Assembly: GCF_014696225.1 (NCBI RefSeq)
Contig: NZ_JACJPV010000036.1
Coordinates: 1 to 38,236 of the forward strand
Origin: Anabaena sp. FACHB-1237
Lineage (GTDB): Bacteria; Cyanobacteriota; Cyanobacteriia; Cyanobacteriales; Nostocaceae
Length of the DNA: 38,236 nt
Direction of reading: 5' to 3'
Below the pieces are notes generated by a model. It was not told the DNA's origin and did no database searches. It was given only the letters and a program-made list of their open reading frames with translations. A program made the position numbers and the translations under genes. This document shows positions 17,210-25,228 of the stretch, one piece after another (the first letter of the stretch is position 1; every line of letters starts with the position of its first letter).

Positions 17210-17609
17210 AATTTAGATAAATTTAGATGGATTTACTTGGAGATATAATTTCGATGTATCAGATGTATCAAAGATACTGGGAAAATAGGCATTATAACAG
17301 GTAATTAAGATATACTGTTATAAATAATATAAGTTTTACTTTGTAAGTATTGTCTCTATGGTAAAAATTATTTATTTGTATAATGTTGTCATAATTTCCA
17401 AAGAACTGTATCATACTGAATAAAGTAAATTACACAGTTAAAGGAATTGAATAAGTTTAGTTCACTTATGTTGAAAATTGCCTAATCGAGTGTAAATTAT
17501 GTCCTAGAAGGAGCAAAAGACCTCGTAAGTTGGTTTAACATACCTGGAAATTGTAATTTTCAGTGTTTTTACATACAAATGCTTATTTGTACATAATATT
17601 AAGTGGTTA
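17210..17609. other. AT-rich spacer, nothing recognised
   Basis: Four hundred bases between two divergent genes. No ORF, RNA gene or repeat with copies elsewhere in the window was recognised. It should hold both promoters. Confidence 0.5.
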
Positions 17610-18371
17610 ATGAAAATGGAAAATATCAATTTGTTTTTTTTTGTAATTGTCAAAAATATTACCTCATTTTTCGGTCGAATTCAGTTGACAAAAGATAGTT
17701 TAAGTGAAATTACTGGTTTATTGCCTGTAATTGGCTATGGTATGGTGATCATGTCATTTATAGACTTTGCCTATGTAATTTTTCCTCTACAACTACAAAA
17801 CCCGGAATGGGAAATCAATACAATTACGGCATTAACTAATAACTTTTGGGCTTTTTTAATTGGTTTAGGGTTTATTTTTTCTCGCTATTTTAGTGATCAT
17901 GAATATGATACCCGATTGTTAGAAGTTGTTTTTCTCCGGGTTATGCGTTGGATAATTCTGCTCATGGGAATTGTAATTTTGTTATTTGCCCCCCTAGTTA
18001 TGCTAAATACTGATCGCATATTAAAAGTGGTAAATAACAGAATTGTTGAAGAACAAAATAACAGTCTTGAACAAATTGCTAAAGTCGAGCAAGTTCTAGC
18101 TTCTAATGTGAGTTCAGAAGAAATTCAGCTATTAGCAAGGAATATTAATGTTAGTCCAGAAGATTTAAAATTACCCACACCTCAATTGAAAGAGAAAATT
18201 CAACAAAATCTGATGGTGGCTAAACAGAAAATTCCCCAAGAAGCAAAACAAGCACAGCGACAACAAAAGATCAATAGATGGAAAAATTCTTCCAGAACTG
18301 TAATTGGTTTGATGATTATTGGGTTGACTTGTATCATTGTTTGGTTGAAAATAGGTCAGGCTCATATTTAG
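17610..18371 (+). CDS. HpsJ-like membrane protein
   Basis: The 253-residue protein has predicted membrane segments near 35-58 (LLPVIGYGMVIMSFIDFAYV), 77-92, 110-131 and a C-terminal one at 231-249. Between them is a charged, Gln/Lys-rich coiled-coil region (about 140-225). The block LLPVIGYG, the FIDF and NPEWE...TITAL pattern resembles the cyanobacterial HpsJ family named from hormogonium polysaccharide genes, though many members lie outside hps loci. The ATG at 17610 (or the third codon, also Met) starts it. No hps neighbours are present; the following 0.8 kb holds a decayed membrane-protein gene that may once have been its partner. Biochemical role unknown. Confidence 0.72.
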   Translation: MKMENINLFFFVIVKNITSFFGRIQLTKDSLSEITGLLPVIGYGMVIMSFIDFAYVIFPLQLQNPEWEINTITALTNNFWAFLIGLGFIFSRYFSDHEYDTRLLEVVFLRVMRWIILLMGIVILLFAPLVMLNTDRILKVVNNRIVEEQNNSLEQIAKVEQVLASNVSSEEIQLLARNINVSPEDLKLPTPQLKEKIQQNLMVAKQKIPQEAKQAQRQQKINRWKNSSRTVIGLMIIGLTCIIVWLKIGQAHI

Positions 18372-18544
18372 AAGTTGGTGGATAAATAGCATGAAATACC
18401 TAGTTGCAAGTCTCAGAAAATTAAACTCTTCAGTCATGTTTTTTTATTGTTATTTGTATTTGGTGTAATCACTGCAATTAACCTTATACTTTACTGGCGA
18501 GTTGAACAAGATTTTAATGGGTTTTTTCTGCAATTATTGTTATT

Positions 18545-18685
18545 AGGACTTACGCAAGTGTCAAACTAAAAAATTTGTTGTAGGGTGCGTCAGATATTAA
18601 CAATTTGGTTATTTAAATGATTTATACTGTCTGACGTGGTTGGTGTCGAACCACGCTCTACCAATGTTCCAGTTGGGTAAGTCCT
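18545..18685 (+). repeat. MITE-like repeat, AGGACTTACGCAA family, copy 3 (best-preserved ends)
   Basis: The left end AGGACTTACGCAAGTG and right end CCAGTTGGGTAAGTCCT are inverted repeats with few mismatches; total 141 bases. The interior holds GGGTGCGTCAGATATT and CTGTCTGACGTGGTTGG. It is inserted in a decayed membrane-protein gene. It serves as the reference copy for 2772, 14112, the inverted core at 36484 and the single end at 38039. Confidence 0.88.
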
Positions 18686-18743
18686 GGTTATATGGAAGTA
18701 TTCTCTTGGGAACTTACTCCAGATGCAATAGCCTGACTTTAAT

Positions 18744-18847
18744 TAAGCTAATGTGCAGCACTCACTGTATAATTAAAAAACCTGAAGTTACAGTAGCACA
18801 AGCATCTTTCTTGTATTAATTATTCAAGTTAAAGGCACAACAGCTTA
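18744..18847 (+). repeat. 104-bp MITE (TAAGCT family), copy B
   Basis: TAAGCTAATGTGCAGCAC at the left and AAAGGCACAACAGCTTA at the right. It differs from copy D (35633) at only one base seen by eye (CATCTTTCTTG against CATCTTGCTTG). Near-identity implies recent spread. Confidence 0.9.
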
Positions 18848-19096
18848 GGCAATTTCCTGCTAATTTTATGGGTTGTTGTTTAATGATTATTCCTTTATTG
18901 AATGCGAAATTTTTAGTACAAGAAATTTCGGTTTATTGGTATTTTCTCGCTGTAATAAATACTTTCTTTGCCTAAAACTGATGCTAGTGACACGGAATTA
19001 GAAAGGGATTGGGAAGATATATTATCCTATTGGCAAGGTAATTTCCCTAAGTCTAAATTGCAGGATGGTGTTTTTTGTCTAGTACACCAACAAAAA

Positions 19097-19129
19097 AGTA
19101 CACAGATTTTTTATTATAATCTGTGTACT
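19097..19129. terminator. 12-bp perfect hairpin between convergent units
   Basis: AGTACACAGATT pairs with AATCTGTGTACT over a nine-base loop, 33 bases beyond the stop of the minus-strand PFE-CTERM gene. T residues in the loop and flanks make it a plausible bidirectional terminator. Confidence 0.7.
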
Positions 19130-19162
19130 AGGAATATAATTCTGTAGGCATTTTCAGATTAA

Positions 19163-19864
19163 TCAAGCATTAATACTTACATCATCTAAATTTGCAGTTT
19201 CAATGTTCAGGTTTTTCATTTTCTTTTGTGCAAGTTTTTTCTTAGCAAAAATGCCACCACCAAAGGCTAGAGTTGCACCCACTACAGGTAGTACGTCTGT
19301 TTCAAAGGGAACTGCGGTTGCAGTTGCGGTTGCGGTTATAGTTACATTATTTGATAAACTAAGTCGACGGCCACTGGCGTCACCGCTGAATTCTTGTATT
19401 TCGTTAGTTGGTTTCAAACTATTAGAATCACGGAATAAACCTATTGAGGTACCAATCTGTGTAGGTAATTGTGACGCAAACTTAAGGTTAAGGTAGCGAT
19501 AATCGCCGTTAGGATTAGAAGAGATAATTTGACCCAGAGATAAATATGTGTTTGAAATTGGGTCGCCTAGACCCCCTCCTAAAGTCGAATTATTGTTTGC
19601 ATTACCTGATGAAATATAATTATAAGTGAAAGGTGAAAATGCACCATTTCCACTAACTGAAATAGATACATTGCTGTAAGTGTTGGTGGTAGCATCATAC
19701 TTAAAATTACCGCTTATACTAGTACCAGAACCAAAAACACCACTACCGTTGGTAATGGTATATGTGACTTGTATCGCATGAGCAGGCATGAAACAACCAC
19801 TACCAATCACAGTAGCAGCGGAGAGTCCAGTTAAAAGAGAGATTTGTTTGAGATTCATGATCAT
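19163..19864 (-). CDS. Secreted PFE-CTERM-type protein
   Basis: From the ATG at 19864 (a second ATG two codons later is equally good) the protein starts MIMNLKQISLLTGLSAATVI and ends the signal peptide at PAHA. The mature part is Ser/Asn/Gly/Thr-rich and beta-sheet-like. Near the C-terminus a VPFE motif precedes a hydrophobic segment (VLPVVGATLAFGGGIF) and a Lys cluster (AKKKLAQKK), the arrangement of the PFE-CTERM sorting signal, a PEP-CTERM relative handled by exosortase-type enzymes. Unusually, a further 17 or so residues (NLNIETANLDDVSINA) follow the Lys cluster, which should normally be the very end. It is likely exported and surface-linked. No exosortase lies nearby. Function unknown. 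Confidence 0.78.
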   Translation of the reverse strand: MIMNLKQISLLTGLSAATVIGSGCFMPAHAIQVTYTITNGSGVFGSGTSISGNFKYDATTNTYSNVSISVSGNGAFSPFTYNYISSGNANNNSTLGGGLGDPISNTYLSLGQIISSNPNGDYRYLNLKFASQLPTQIGTSIGLFRDSNSLKPTNEIQEFSGDASGRRLSLSNNVTITATATATAVPFETDVLPVVGATLAFGGGIFAKKKLAQKKMKNLNIETANLDDVSINA

Positions 19865-20037
19865 TAAAGTAAGTAGCAACCAAAAACTATTGAACTAGAT
19901 GAAGTAATTAGGAAACAGTGAAATTAGGAAACACTGAAGTTCAGCAAATTCCGTTGTAGAATAATATTACATTATTGCATAGAACTATGTCAATACTTTC
20001 CTGGAGGGTATTATGCGGATTTTCAAAAAGTACAACA

Positions 20038-20214
20038 TTCCGCACCCTGGGGTGTCACATGATATTATCACTTAATTTTCTCTTGAATTTTGGATATAAA
20101 TTATGCCTTTTTGGCATCCTACATCCGTTAATTTCTTGAGAATTAGTATACAATACAACCTCATGTTATCATAAAAAACGGTAAAAACCGATTGTGACAG
20201 TTGAGGGTGCGGAA
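20038..20214. repeat. 177-bp MITE-like element with TTCCGCACCCT ends
   Basis: Bases 20038-20059 (TTCCGCACCCT, four variable bases, TGTCACA) are inverted at 20193-20214, with all 18 outer and inner positions matching and only the four central ones differing. There is no ORF inside. No other copy was found in the window. Clear terminal inverted repeats indicate a mobile element or a large structured regulatory palindrome. Confidence 0.75.
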
Positions 20215-20544
20215 GATAGGTTTTAATCAATGAAATGAATAGATATTTTACTATGGATTTACTAGCTCATGGAACACTTGTATATTCAGAACCCTTGATG
20301 ATTGTCAATGGTGGATACAAAACTTTATACTACTAGTGTAAATTATTTTTAAGTAACAATAATTTTAGTAAATTTACTCTAGTTTTTTATCAATGAAGTG
20401 TTTTATAGTGGAAAATATTAATGTTATGGTAACCTATCAGGTTGTAGCATAGATTTTGGCTTTTTTAGTTTAATTATTCGTGATTAAACTAGGATAATTG
20501 GGGAATGTGGATAAAATTAATAACTGCGTAAATCGTCTGAATAA

Positions 20545-20558
20545 CCCCAAAATTGGGG
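20545..20558. promoter_or_regulatory. Perfect palindrome CCCCAAAATTGGGG upstream of the TPR gene
   Basis: A 14-base fully symmetric site ends 28 bases before the ATG of the first maturation-cluster gene. The position fits an operator or a 5'-UTR hairpin. No regulator is known to me for this sequence. Confidence 0.45.
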
Positions 20559-20586
20559 ATGAAAACTCTATTTCCCAGGCCAATTT

Positions 20587-21570
20587 ATGAATTATAATAT
20601 TACAGATTCATTTGTGAAAGCTGCTATTGCCTCCATCGCTTCTGAGTCAGCAACTACGGAAGAAAAAATCCAAATGTTGATAGAAATGGGGCAGGGTTTT
20701 CTCAAAAAACCAAAATCTTCTCAAGACCTGAGAAATGCTTTAGGATTGTTTTATCGTGCTTATGAAATGTGTGGACAAAATTACCCTTTATGGCAAGCAC
20801 GATCTAAAATTGGTATGGCTAGAACTTTACAAATTATTCCTGATTCTAACCCACAATTACTACAACAGGCTCAGGAAAATTATCAGGAAGCATTAACCAT
20901 TTTACAAGGGTTAGGAACACCAGAAGAAATTGCCGAAACTCAAGTGAATTTAGGGTTGGTTTTACAGTCCCTTGTTCCCTACAATTTAGCCAGAATAACT
21001 GATAGTATTCAGGCATATCATCAAGCATTAGAAGTGTTCACTTGGGACAAATATCCCCAAGAATATGCGATTTTACTTAATAATATAGCGATCGCTTACC
21101 TTTCTATGCCTATGACTTCAGAACGAGAATATTTACGACAAGGTTTAGCAGTACAATCTTTTGAAACTGCGTTGCAACATATTAACATTATTGATCATCC
21201 TCAAGAATATGCCATGTTACAAAATAACTTAGGCAATGCGTTACAATATTTAGTTAGTTCCCATCCCATTGATAATAATTTACGGGCTATTTCTGCTTAT
21301 GATGAAGCGTTGAAAGTGCGTAATTTACAAAATATGCCTGTAGAATATGCCCAAACAATTGCTAATAAAGCTAATGTGTTATTTAACTTACCTGACAACA
21401 TTGAAAAACCAGAATTAGGTAATCCCGAAAACCTGTTAAAAGCTAAAGAATATTATTATGAGGCATGGCAAATATTCACAGAATATCAACAAATAGAACA
21501 AGCAGAAATAGTTGGTAAAGTTTTAGAAGAACTAAATGCAGAATTAGAAGCAATTAGTATTTTAAACTGA
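20587..21570 (+). CDS. TPR protein of the extended hyp cluster (Alr0691-like)
   Basis: The 327-residue protein is built of tetratricopeptide-like helical repeats. Recurrent blocks such as ENYQEALTILQGLGTPEEIA, QEYAMLQNNLGNALQYL and VEYAQTIANKANVLFNL show the paired-helix pattern with the YA..L/NLG spacing. No signal peptide is seen. Together with the next genes it matches the set found between hupSL and hypF in Nostoc/Anabaena (asr0689-alr0693 in PCC 7120), proposed to aid maturation of the hydrogenase small subunit. As a TPR scaffold it would bring partner proteins together. The identification as Alr0691-like rests on domain type and context. Confidence 0.83.
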   Translation: MNYNITDSFVKAAIASIASESATTEEKIQMLIEMGQGFLKKPKSSQDLRNALGLFYRAYEMCGQNYPLWQARSKIGMARTLQIIPDSNPQLLQQAQENYQEALTILQGLGTPEEIAETQVNLGLVLQSLVPYNLARITDSIQAYHQALEVFTWDKYPQEYAILLNNIAIAYLSMPMTSEREYLRQGLAVQSFETALQHINIIDHPQEYAMLQNNLGNALQYLVSSHPIDNNLRAISAYDEALKVRNLQNMPVEYAQTIANKANVLFNLPDNIEKPELGNPENLLKAKEYYYEAWQIFTEYQQIEQAEIVGKVLEELNAELEAISILN

Positions 21571-21655
21571 CAATTATAGTCGAGATGTAGTCGAAACAAT
21601 ATATGAAGACAGTATTTGTCAAAGTTTGCAAATTCATCATCGGAGGAAAACTGTA

Positions 21656-21919
21656 ATGTTATGTTTTTTCAATGATCCAGGATTTCGACAATTTTTGTAC
21701 ACCTTAAATACAGAAATTAATTTTAGTACAGAAATTACCTGGTTAATTGTTGCTTTATTGCTATCTATGATAGGTGGCGCAATTGGCGGTATGATGTTAG
21801 CAGGTAAAGAAATAGGCTATAAATTTTCGGCTGTTATTGGTAGTTTATTTGCCCCTGCGGGAGTAATTCCAGCAATGATTTTAGGGTCTTTGATTTTGAC
21901 TTTTTTCTCTAAATATTAA
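21656..21919 (+). CDS. Small two-TM membrane protein of the extended hyp cluster
   Basis: A strong GGAGG (21642-21646) nine bases before ATG 21656 fixes the start; an upstream in-frame start at 21626 has no support. The product has 87 residues: a polar N-terminus, then hydrophobic segments at about 28-47 (WLIVALLLSMIGGAIGGMML) and 58-84. The GG/GxxxG-rich first segment suggests helix packing. It resembles the small cyanobacterial membrane proteins that accompany the hyp cluster (asr0689/asr0690 type). Function unknown; a membrane site for hydrogenase assembly is an inference from context. Confidence 0.7.
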   Translation: MLCFFNDPGFRQFLYTLNTEINFSTEITWLIVALLLSMIGGAIGGMMLAGKEIGYKFSAVIGSLFAPAGVIPAMILGSLILTFFSKY

Positions 21920-21943
21920 CCTAAATACTAGGAGTTAGGAACA

Positions 21944-22168
21944 ATGTTAGAACTTGGATGGTTTTCTTTCAGTCTATTTTTGAAAGGTAAATTATTACGT
22001 GATCCTGTGTATTTTATTCGTCAAACTAGCATTGCTAGTGCTATAGGTACATTGTTATTAGTATTATTAGCACAATTGCCACTTCCTCTGTGTATTCCTG
22101 TGGGAATATCTAGTATTACTACAGGAATGATGATGCCATTTCTCTTAAAAGATTTCCGTATGAAGTAA
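21944..22168 (+). CDS. Second small membrane protein of the extended hyp cluster
   Basis: This 74-residue protein begins 25 bases after the previous stop, with AGGAG eight bases ahead of ATG 21944 (inside CTAGGAGTTAGG). It has one or two hydrophobic segments (about 29-46 and 48-66) and a basic linker (KGKLLRDPVYFIRQ). It is tightly coupled to the preceding gene. It matches the asr0690-like position in the PCC 7120 set by size and context only. Confidence 0.68.
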   Translation: MLELGWFSFSLFLKGKLLRDPVYFIRQTSIASAIGTLLLVLLAQLPLPLCIPVGISSITTGMMMPFLLKDFRMK

Positions 22169-22280
22169 GTTGAGAAATAGGTTTATTTCAATGATCTAAA
22201 ATTATCAATCCCTACAGTTTTTTTCTGGGGGATTGAGTTATTATTGCACTGTTACTGAACGCAGATAAACGCAGATTTTT

Positions 22281-23120
22281 ATGGATGATCTTAATGATTT
22301 GATAGCGGATATTCAAAGGTTTGAAGCAATTATTTCTCAATGGGATGAAAGTCAAAGATGTGTAGCTGTAGGCTTGAAAAGTGCCATTGAGGCTTTACAT
22401 AAGGCAGCTTTAACTAATTTAATTAAAAGTCTTAAACAAGATCATATATCGGCTTTACGTCATGCTGTAGATGATGAAATTATTTATGCTGTTTTGTTAT
22501 ATCACAATTTAGTTAAACCACCTTTATCTGAAAAAATTAAGGTAGCATTAGCAGAAATTCGTCCCAGTTTACAAAGTCATAATGGAGATGTGGAATTAGT
22601 AGCTATTAAATTGCCAGATACAGTGGAAATTAAGTTACTTGGTAGTTGTAGTAATTGTGCATCTTCTACTTTAACTTTAACTCAAATTGTGGAACAATCT
22701 ATTAAGAAATATTGTCCAGAAATTGTTAATATAGTTGCTGTTAATTCTGTTAATAACTCTCCTGATAATAATACCAATGATTATGTTTGGGTAACTGCTG
22801 CAAAATTAGAAGATTTAAAGGAAAATTCAATTTTAGCTGTGAGAGTCAATAATAATTTAATTAATAATAATTCAATTAATAACTTAATTTTATATAAACA
22901 AGGTGATCTGATTATTTGTTATCGCAATGCTTGTTCTCATTTGGGTTTTCCTTTAGATAAAGGTCAGGTTGAAAATGGTATTATTACCTGTGTATCCCAT
23001 CAATTTCAATATGATTTAAAAACGGGTAAATGTTTAACAGTACCAGATGTTTCTTTAAAAATTTATCCAGTGAAAGTTAAGCATAATCGGGTTTATGTAC
23101 AATTAGTAAATTATCAATAA
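22281..23120 (+). CDS. NifU C-terminal-type / Rieske [2Fe-2S] fusion protein (Alr0692-like)
   Basis: The 279-residue protein has an uncharacterised helical N-terminus (1-80), a NifU C-terminal-like domain (about 82-150) with the cluster-binding pair C123 and C126 in GSCSNCASS, an Asn-rich linker, and a Rieske-type ferredoxin domain (about 157-275) with ligands C218/H220 in NACSHLG and C237/H240 in TCVSHQF. NifU-type domains hold transient Fe-S clusters for delivery to targets, and the Rieske part could pass electrons. Its place in the hydrogenase-maturation set supports cluster delivery to HupS, which needs three FeS clusters. That role is published only as a proposal. Confidence 0.85.
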   Translation: MDDLNDLIADIQRFEAIISQWDESQRCVAVGLKSAIEALHKAALTNLIKSLKQDHISALRHAVDDEIIYAVLLYHNLVKPPLSEKIKVALAEIRPSLQSHNGDVELVAIKLPDTVEIKLLGSCSNCASSTLTLTQIVEQSIKKYCPEIVNIVAVNSVNNSPDNNTNDYVWVTAAKLEDLKENSILAVRVNNNLINNNSINNLILYKQGDLIICYRNACSHLGFPLDKGQVENGIITCVSHQFQYDLKTGKCLTVPDVSLKIYPVKVKHNRVYVQLVNYQ

Positions 23121-23132
23121 AATGCAATTATA

Positions 23133-23250
23133 ATATCATGTCCGCCCAATCACTTACGATATAGTTCATCATTGTATTGCCTTTTCTCAATTATCAATTA
23201 CCCATTACCAGCCTCAACAGATATGATAAGTGTTCCACCGGACATGATAT
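23133..23250. repeat. 118-bp element with ATATCATGTCCG inverted ends
   Basis: ATATCATGTCCG at 23133-23144 is perfectly inverted at 23239-23250. The right terminus is shared with the start of a TAAGCT MITE, indicating adjacent or nested insertion. It is non-coding; no second copy in the window. Confidence 0.7.
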
Positions 23251-23353
23251 AAGCTAATGTGCAGCACTCACTGTATAATTAAAAAACCTAAAGTTACAGT
23301 AGCACAAGCATCTTGCTTGTATTAATTATTCAAGTTAAAAGCACAACAGCTTA
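23250..23353 (+). repeat. 104-bp MITE (TAAGCT family), copy C
   Basis: TAAGCTAATGTGCAGCAC to AAAAGCACAACAGCTTA; exactly 104 bases and nearly identical to copies B and D (two or so substitutions). It abuts the right end of the ATATCATGTCCG element. Confidence 0.9.
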
Positions 23354-23428
23354 AGATGTGGTTTGTTTGATTTTTATAATAATAATGCAAGCAAGATGCT
23401 TGCACTACTTTAATATGAAAATTAATTT

Positions 23429-24202
23429 TTATGCTGATTTAAAAAATCTGATAATTTCCCGCACATGATCGAGAAATTGTCCATCTGTAGAAAGTTGGGA
23501 AATTGCATTTCTAGCTTCTCTGGATAATTTTTCATGTTCCCCTTGATTTGTAGCTCGTAATTCTTCTAAATTAGCTACAATACGAGATAATTCTCGACGG
23601 GTTTCTTCAGAAAATCTTTGATGATTTGCAGCTAAAGAATAGGCTTGTTCTAAGTTTAGTTGATCTTCTAAATATTTAACTTTTTGTTCAATTTCTAAAA
23701 AACGGTTACGCAGTTCTAAAATATCTTCACGAGGATAGGTGAAATTTTGCTGAATCATTCTTAATCGTGAGTATAGATACTCATAAGCACTAATGGCAGG
23801 GCGTAAAAGGGTTAATAGTAAAGCTGCACCAGAACTGATATAGCCGACAGCACTAATACCTGTATAAGCAAGAATATATAAACCAATAGCTGAGAATATG
23901 TGTAAACTAATGGCTACCCAAAGCGATCGCTTGGCTAAAACTTGTACATATTTAACTTGTTTTTCATCTACAGCAATGTTATTTTCTTGAGATTGTGCTG
24001 CTTCTGCTAATACTTCCTTCGCTTTAAAATGGACATTCCAGGGTACTGTAACAATGACTAATAACCACCAAAAACTTGCACCACCAATCACCCAATCTAG
24101 CACATTACCCGCAGGAACATGAAACCATTGTAAAATACCAAAAGCTAACAGCACTACCAGAACTATTCCCAGGATGGAACTGATAAAAAAGTTGATATAC
24201 AT
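23429..24202 (-). CDS. Membrane protein with C-terminal coiled coil, unknown function
   Basis: This 257-residue protein has hydrophobic segments at about 4-25, 38-56, 95-114 and 117-135, then a long charged coiled-coil tail (about 150-240) containing LRNRFLEIEQKVKYLEDQL and ETRRELSRIVANLEELRATN. The four-TM plus cytoplasmic coiled-coil plan suggests a scaffold. It lies on the strand opposite to the maturation genes and separates the NifU/Rieske gene from the NHL gene. I do not recognise the family; it looks cyanobacteria-specific. Confidence 0.75.
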   Translation of the reverse strand: MYINFFISSILGIVLVVLLAFGILQWFHVPAGNVLDWVIGGASFWWLLVIVTVPWNVHFKAKEVLAEAAQSQENNIAVDEKQVKYVQVLAKRSLWVAISLHIFSAIGLYILAYTGISAVGYISSGAALLLTLLRPAISAYEYLYSRLRMIQQNFTYPREDILELRNRFLEIEQKVKYLEDQLNLEQAYSLAANHQRFSEETRRELSRIVANLEELRATNQGEHEKLSREARNAISQLSTDGQFLDHVREIIRFFKSA

Positions 24203-24392
24203 TTTTTCTATTTAGCCTAAATTTGTTAATCCAATCTTGACTAAGAGTTAGGAATTATACACCTGAGTATGTGATAGTTTCTCAAGTAGCACAAAAGATC
24301 ACAAGAAAATGGATATTTATGAAAAAATATTTATTAGAATATTTGAAAACGAAGTAAATTAAACAATTATTTTTATGATTGAGAATAAAACG

Positions 24393-24429
24393 ATTTAGGT
24401 GATAATTCATAGTAAAATATCACCTAAAT
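24393..24429. terminator. 12-bp hairpin downstream of the Uma2-type gene
   Basis: ATTTAGGTGATA (24393-24404) pairs perfectly with TATCACCTAAAT (24418-24429) over 13 bases, 14 bases past the stop of the minus-strand gene ending at 24443. It is a plausible terminator. Confidence 0.65.
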
Positions 24430-24442
24430 TCCTGAATATATT

Positions 24443-25228
24443 CTACAAATCAGGTTCTATACCCAAAGATTTCAACTGAGCGAGTAGTTTTTCTGTTTTT
24501 AGTCTTTCCTCCTCAAGTTGTTGAGTAGTTTGATTGAGTTTAGTTTTTTCCTCCTCAAGTAATCTTGCGTTTTTTTCTTCACCAGTTAAAACCCAATTAC
24601 CATCGCTATCATACCAGCGTAACCAAGGCATTTGTACACCCTTATAGTTACCCATCCAAACACCTAAACCCAGTTCTATATCTGGTATCCAAAAGCGATT
24701 ATTTGATAAAATCACTTCAGAATAACGATGTCCACTTAGTTGGAAAATCTTAAATTCTGATTTGTACCTATTAAATATGGCATAATAAGGAACTCTCAAA
24801 ATTTGTTCATATACTTCCCATTTACCTGGCGGTTTTTCCACATCTCGTAAACTTTGCCCCAAATCTTCCTTTTCCGTTCCTGGTGATAGCAATTCCACAA
24901 CAATATGAGGATTTACTCCTTCTTGCCACACTACATAACTTAATCTTAAATCTCGTTTTTCATACAAATGTGGTACACCTAAAGCCGCAAACCAATCTGG
25001 TCTTTTATACCATAAAGTATGATGCACATCATAATAAAGATTGATGTCGCTACCAGTAAATATCTCTTCAAAAAGATAATTTTTAGGTTGGAAGGTATCA
25101 GTTAATAATTGTGGTTGTAGTAGATGAAATTGATCAGGCAAACCAGGCTCCTCTGGGTTCTCGCTAGGAAGATCATACATAGTTGGTAATGTTTCTTTAG
25201 GGGAAAGTGGGGGATCTGTTTGATACAT
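24443..25228 (-). CDS. Uma2 family (DUF820) protein with C-terminal coiled coil
   Basis: AGAGGA eight bases before ATG 25228 supports this start over a GTG two codons upstream, which would leave too short a gap. The 261-residue protein carries the Uma2/DUF820 restriction-endonuclease-like fold: DPPLSPKETLPTMYDLPSE at the start, then HIVVELLSPGTEKEDLGQ with the expected acidic residue and the WEVYEQILRVPYYAIFN strand. The end (about 220-258) is a Glu/Leu-rich coiled coil. These genes are present in dozens of copies in filamentous cyanobacteria; a transposon-linked or nuclease role is suspected but unproven. It sits inside the otherwise continuous maturation cluster, on the opposite strand. Confidence 0.85.
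   Translation of the reverse strand: MYQTDPPLSPKETLPTMYDLPSENPEEPGLPDQFHLLQPQLLTDTFQPKNYLFEEIFTGSDINLYYDVHHTLWYKRPDWFAALGVPHLYEKRDLRLSYVVWQEGVNPHIVVELLSPGTEKEDLGQSLRDVEKPPGKWEVYEQILRVPYYAIFNRYKSEFKIFQLSGHRYSEVILSNNRFWIPDIELGLGVWMGNYKGVQMPWLRWYDSDGNWVLTGEEKNARLLEEEKTKLNQTTQQLEEERLKTEKLLAQLKSLGIEPDL

Larger units (their letters stand above)
18391..19075 (+). pseudogene. Decayed membrane-protein gene carrying two MITE insertions
   Basis: An ATG at 18391 opens MKYLVASLRKLNSSVMFF, then a frame change in a run of seven T residues (18439-18445) leads into a hydrophobic stretch (LLLFVFGVITAINLILYW). This is cut at 18545 by the AGGACTTACGCAA repeat. After it, a short coding-like piece precedes a TAAGCT MITE (18744-18847), then further hydrophobic coding-like sequence (LNAKFLVQEISVYWYFLAVI, near 18900-18970) and a polar tail (DTELERDWEDILSYWQGNF, near 19000-19050). 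Stops and phase changes separate the parts. It follows the HpsJ-like gene by 20 bases, suggesting an old operon. Family not recognised. Confidence 0.6.
19865..20586. other. Long spacer upstream of the hydrogenase-maturation cluster
   Basis: This 720-base spacer lies between divergent genes. It holds a 177-base element with inverted ends (20038-20214) and a perfect 14-base palindrome (20545-20558) close to the start of the TPR gene. The remainder (20215-20540) is AT-rich and should include the promoter of the plus-strand maturation cluster. No NtcA consensus was identified by eye. Confidence 0.6.
23121..23428. other. Repeat-filled spacer at the break in the maturation cluster
   Basis: About 310 bases made almost entirely of repeats: an element with ATATCATGTCCG ends (23133-23250), a TAAGCT MITE (23250-23353) and a loose GCAAGCAAGATGCTTGCAC motif at 23390-23408. 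No gene. Confidence 0.75.
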
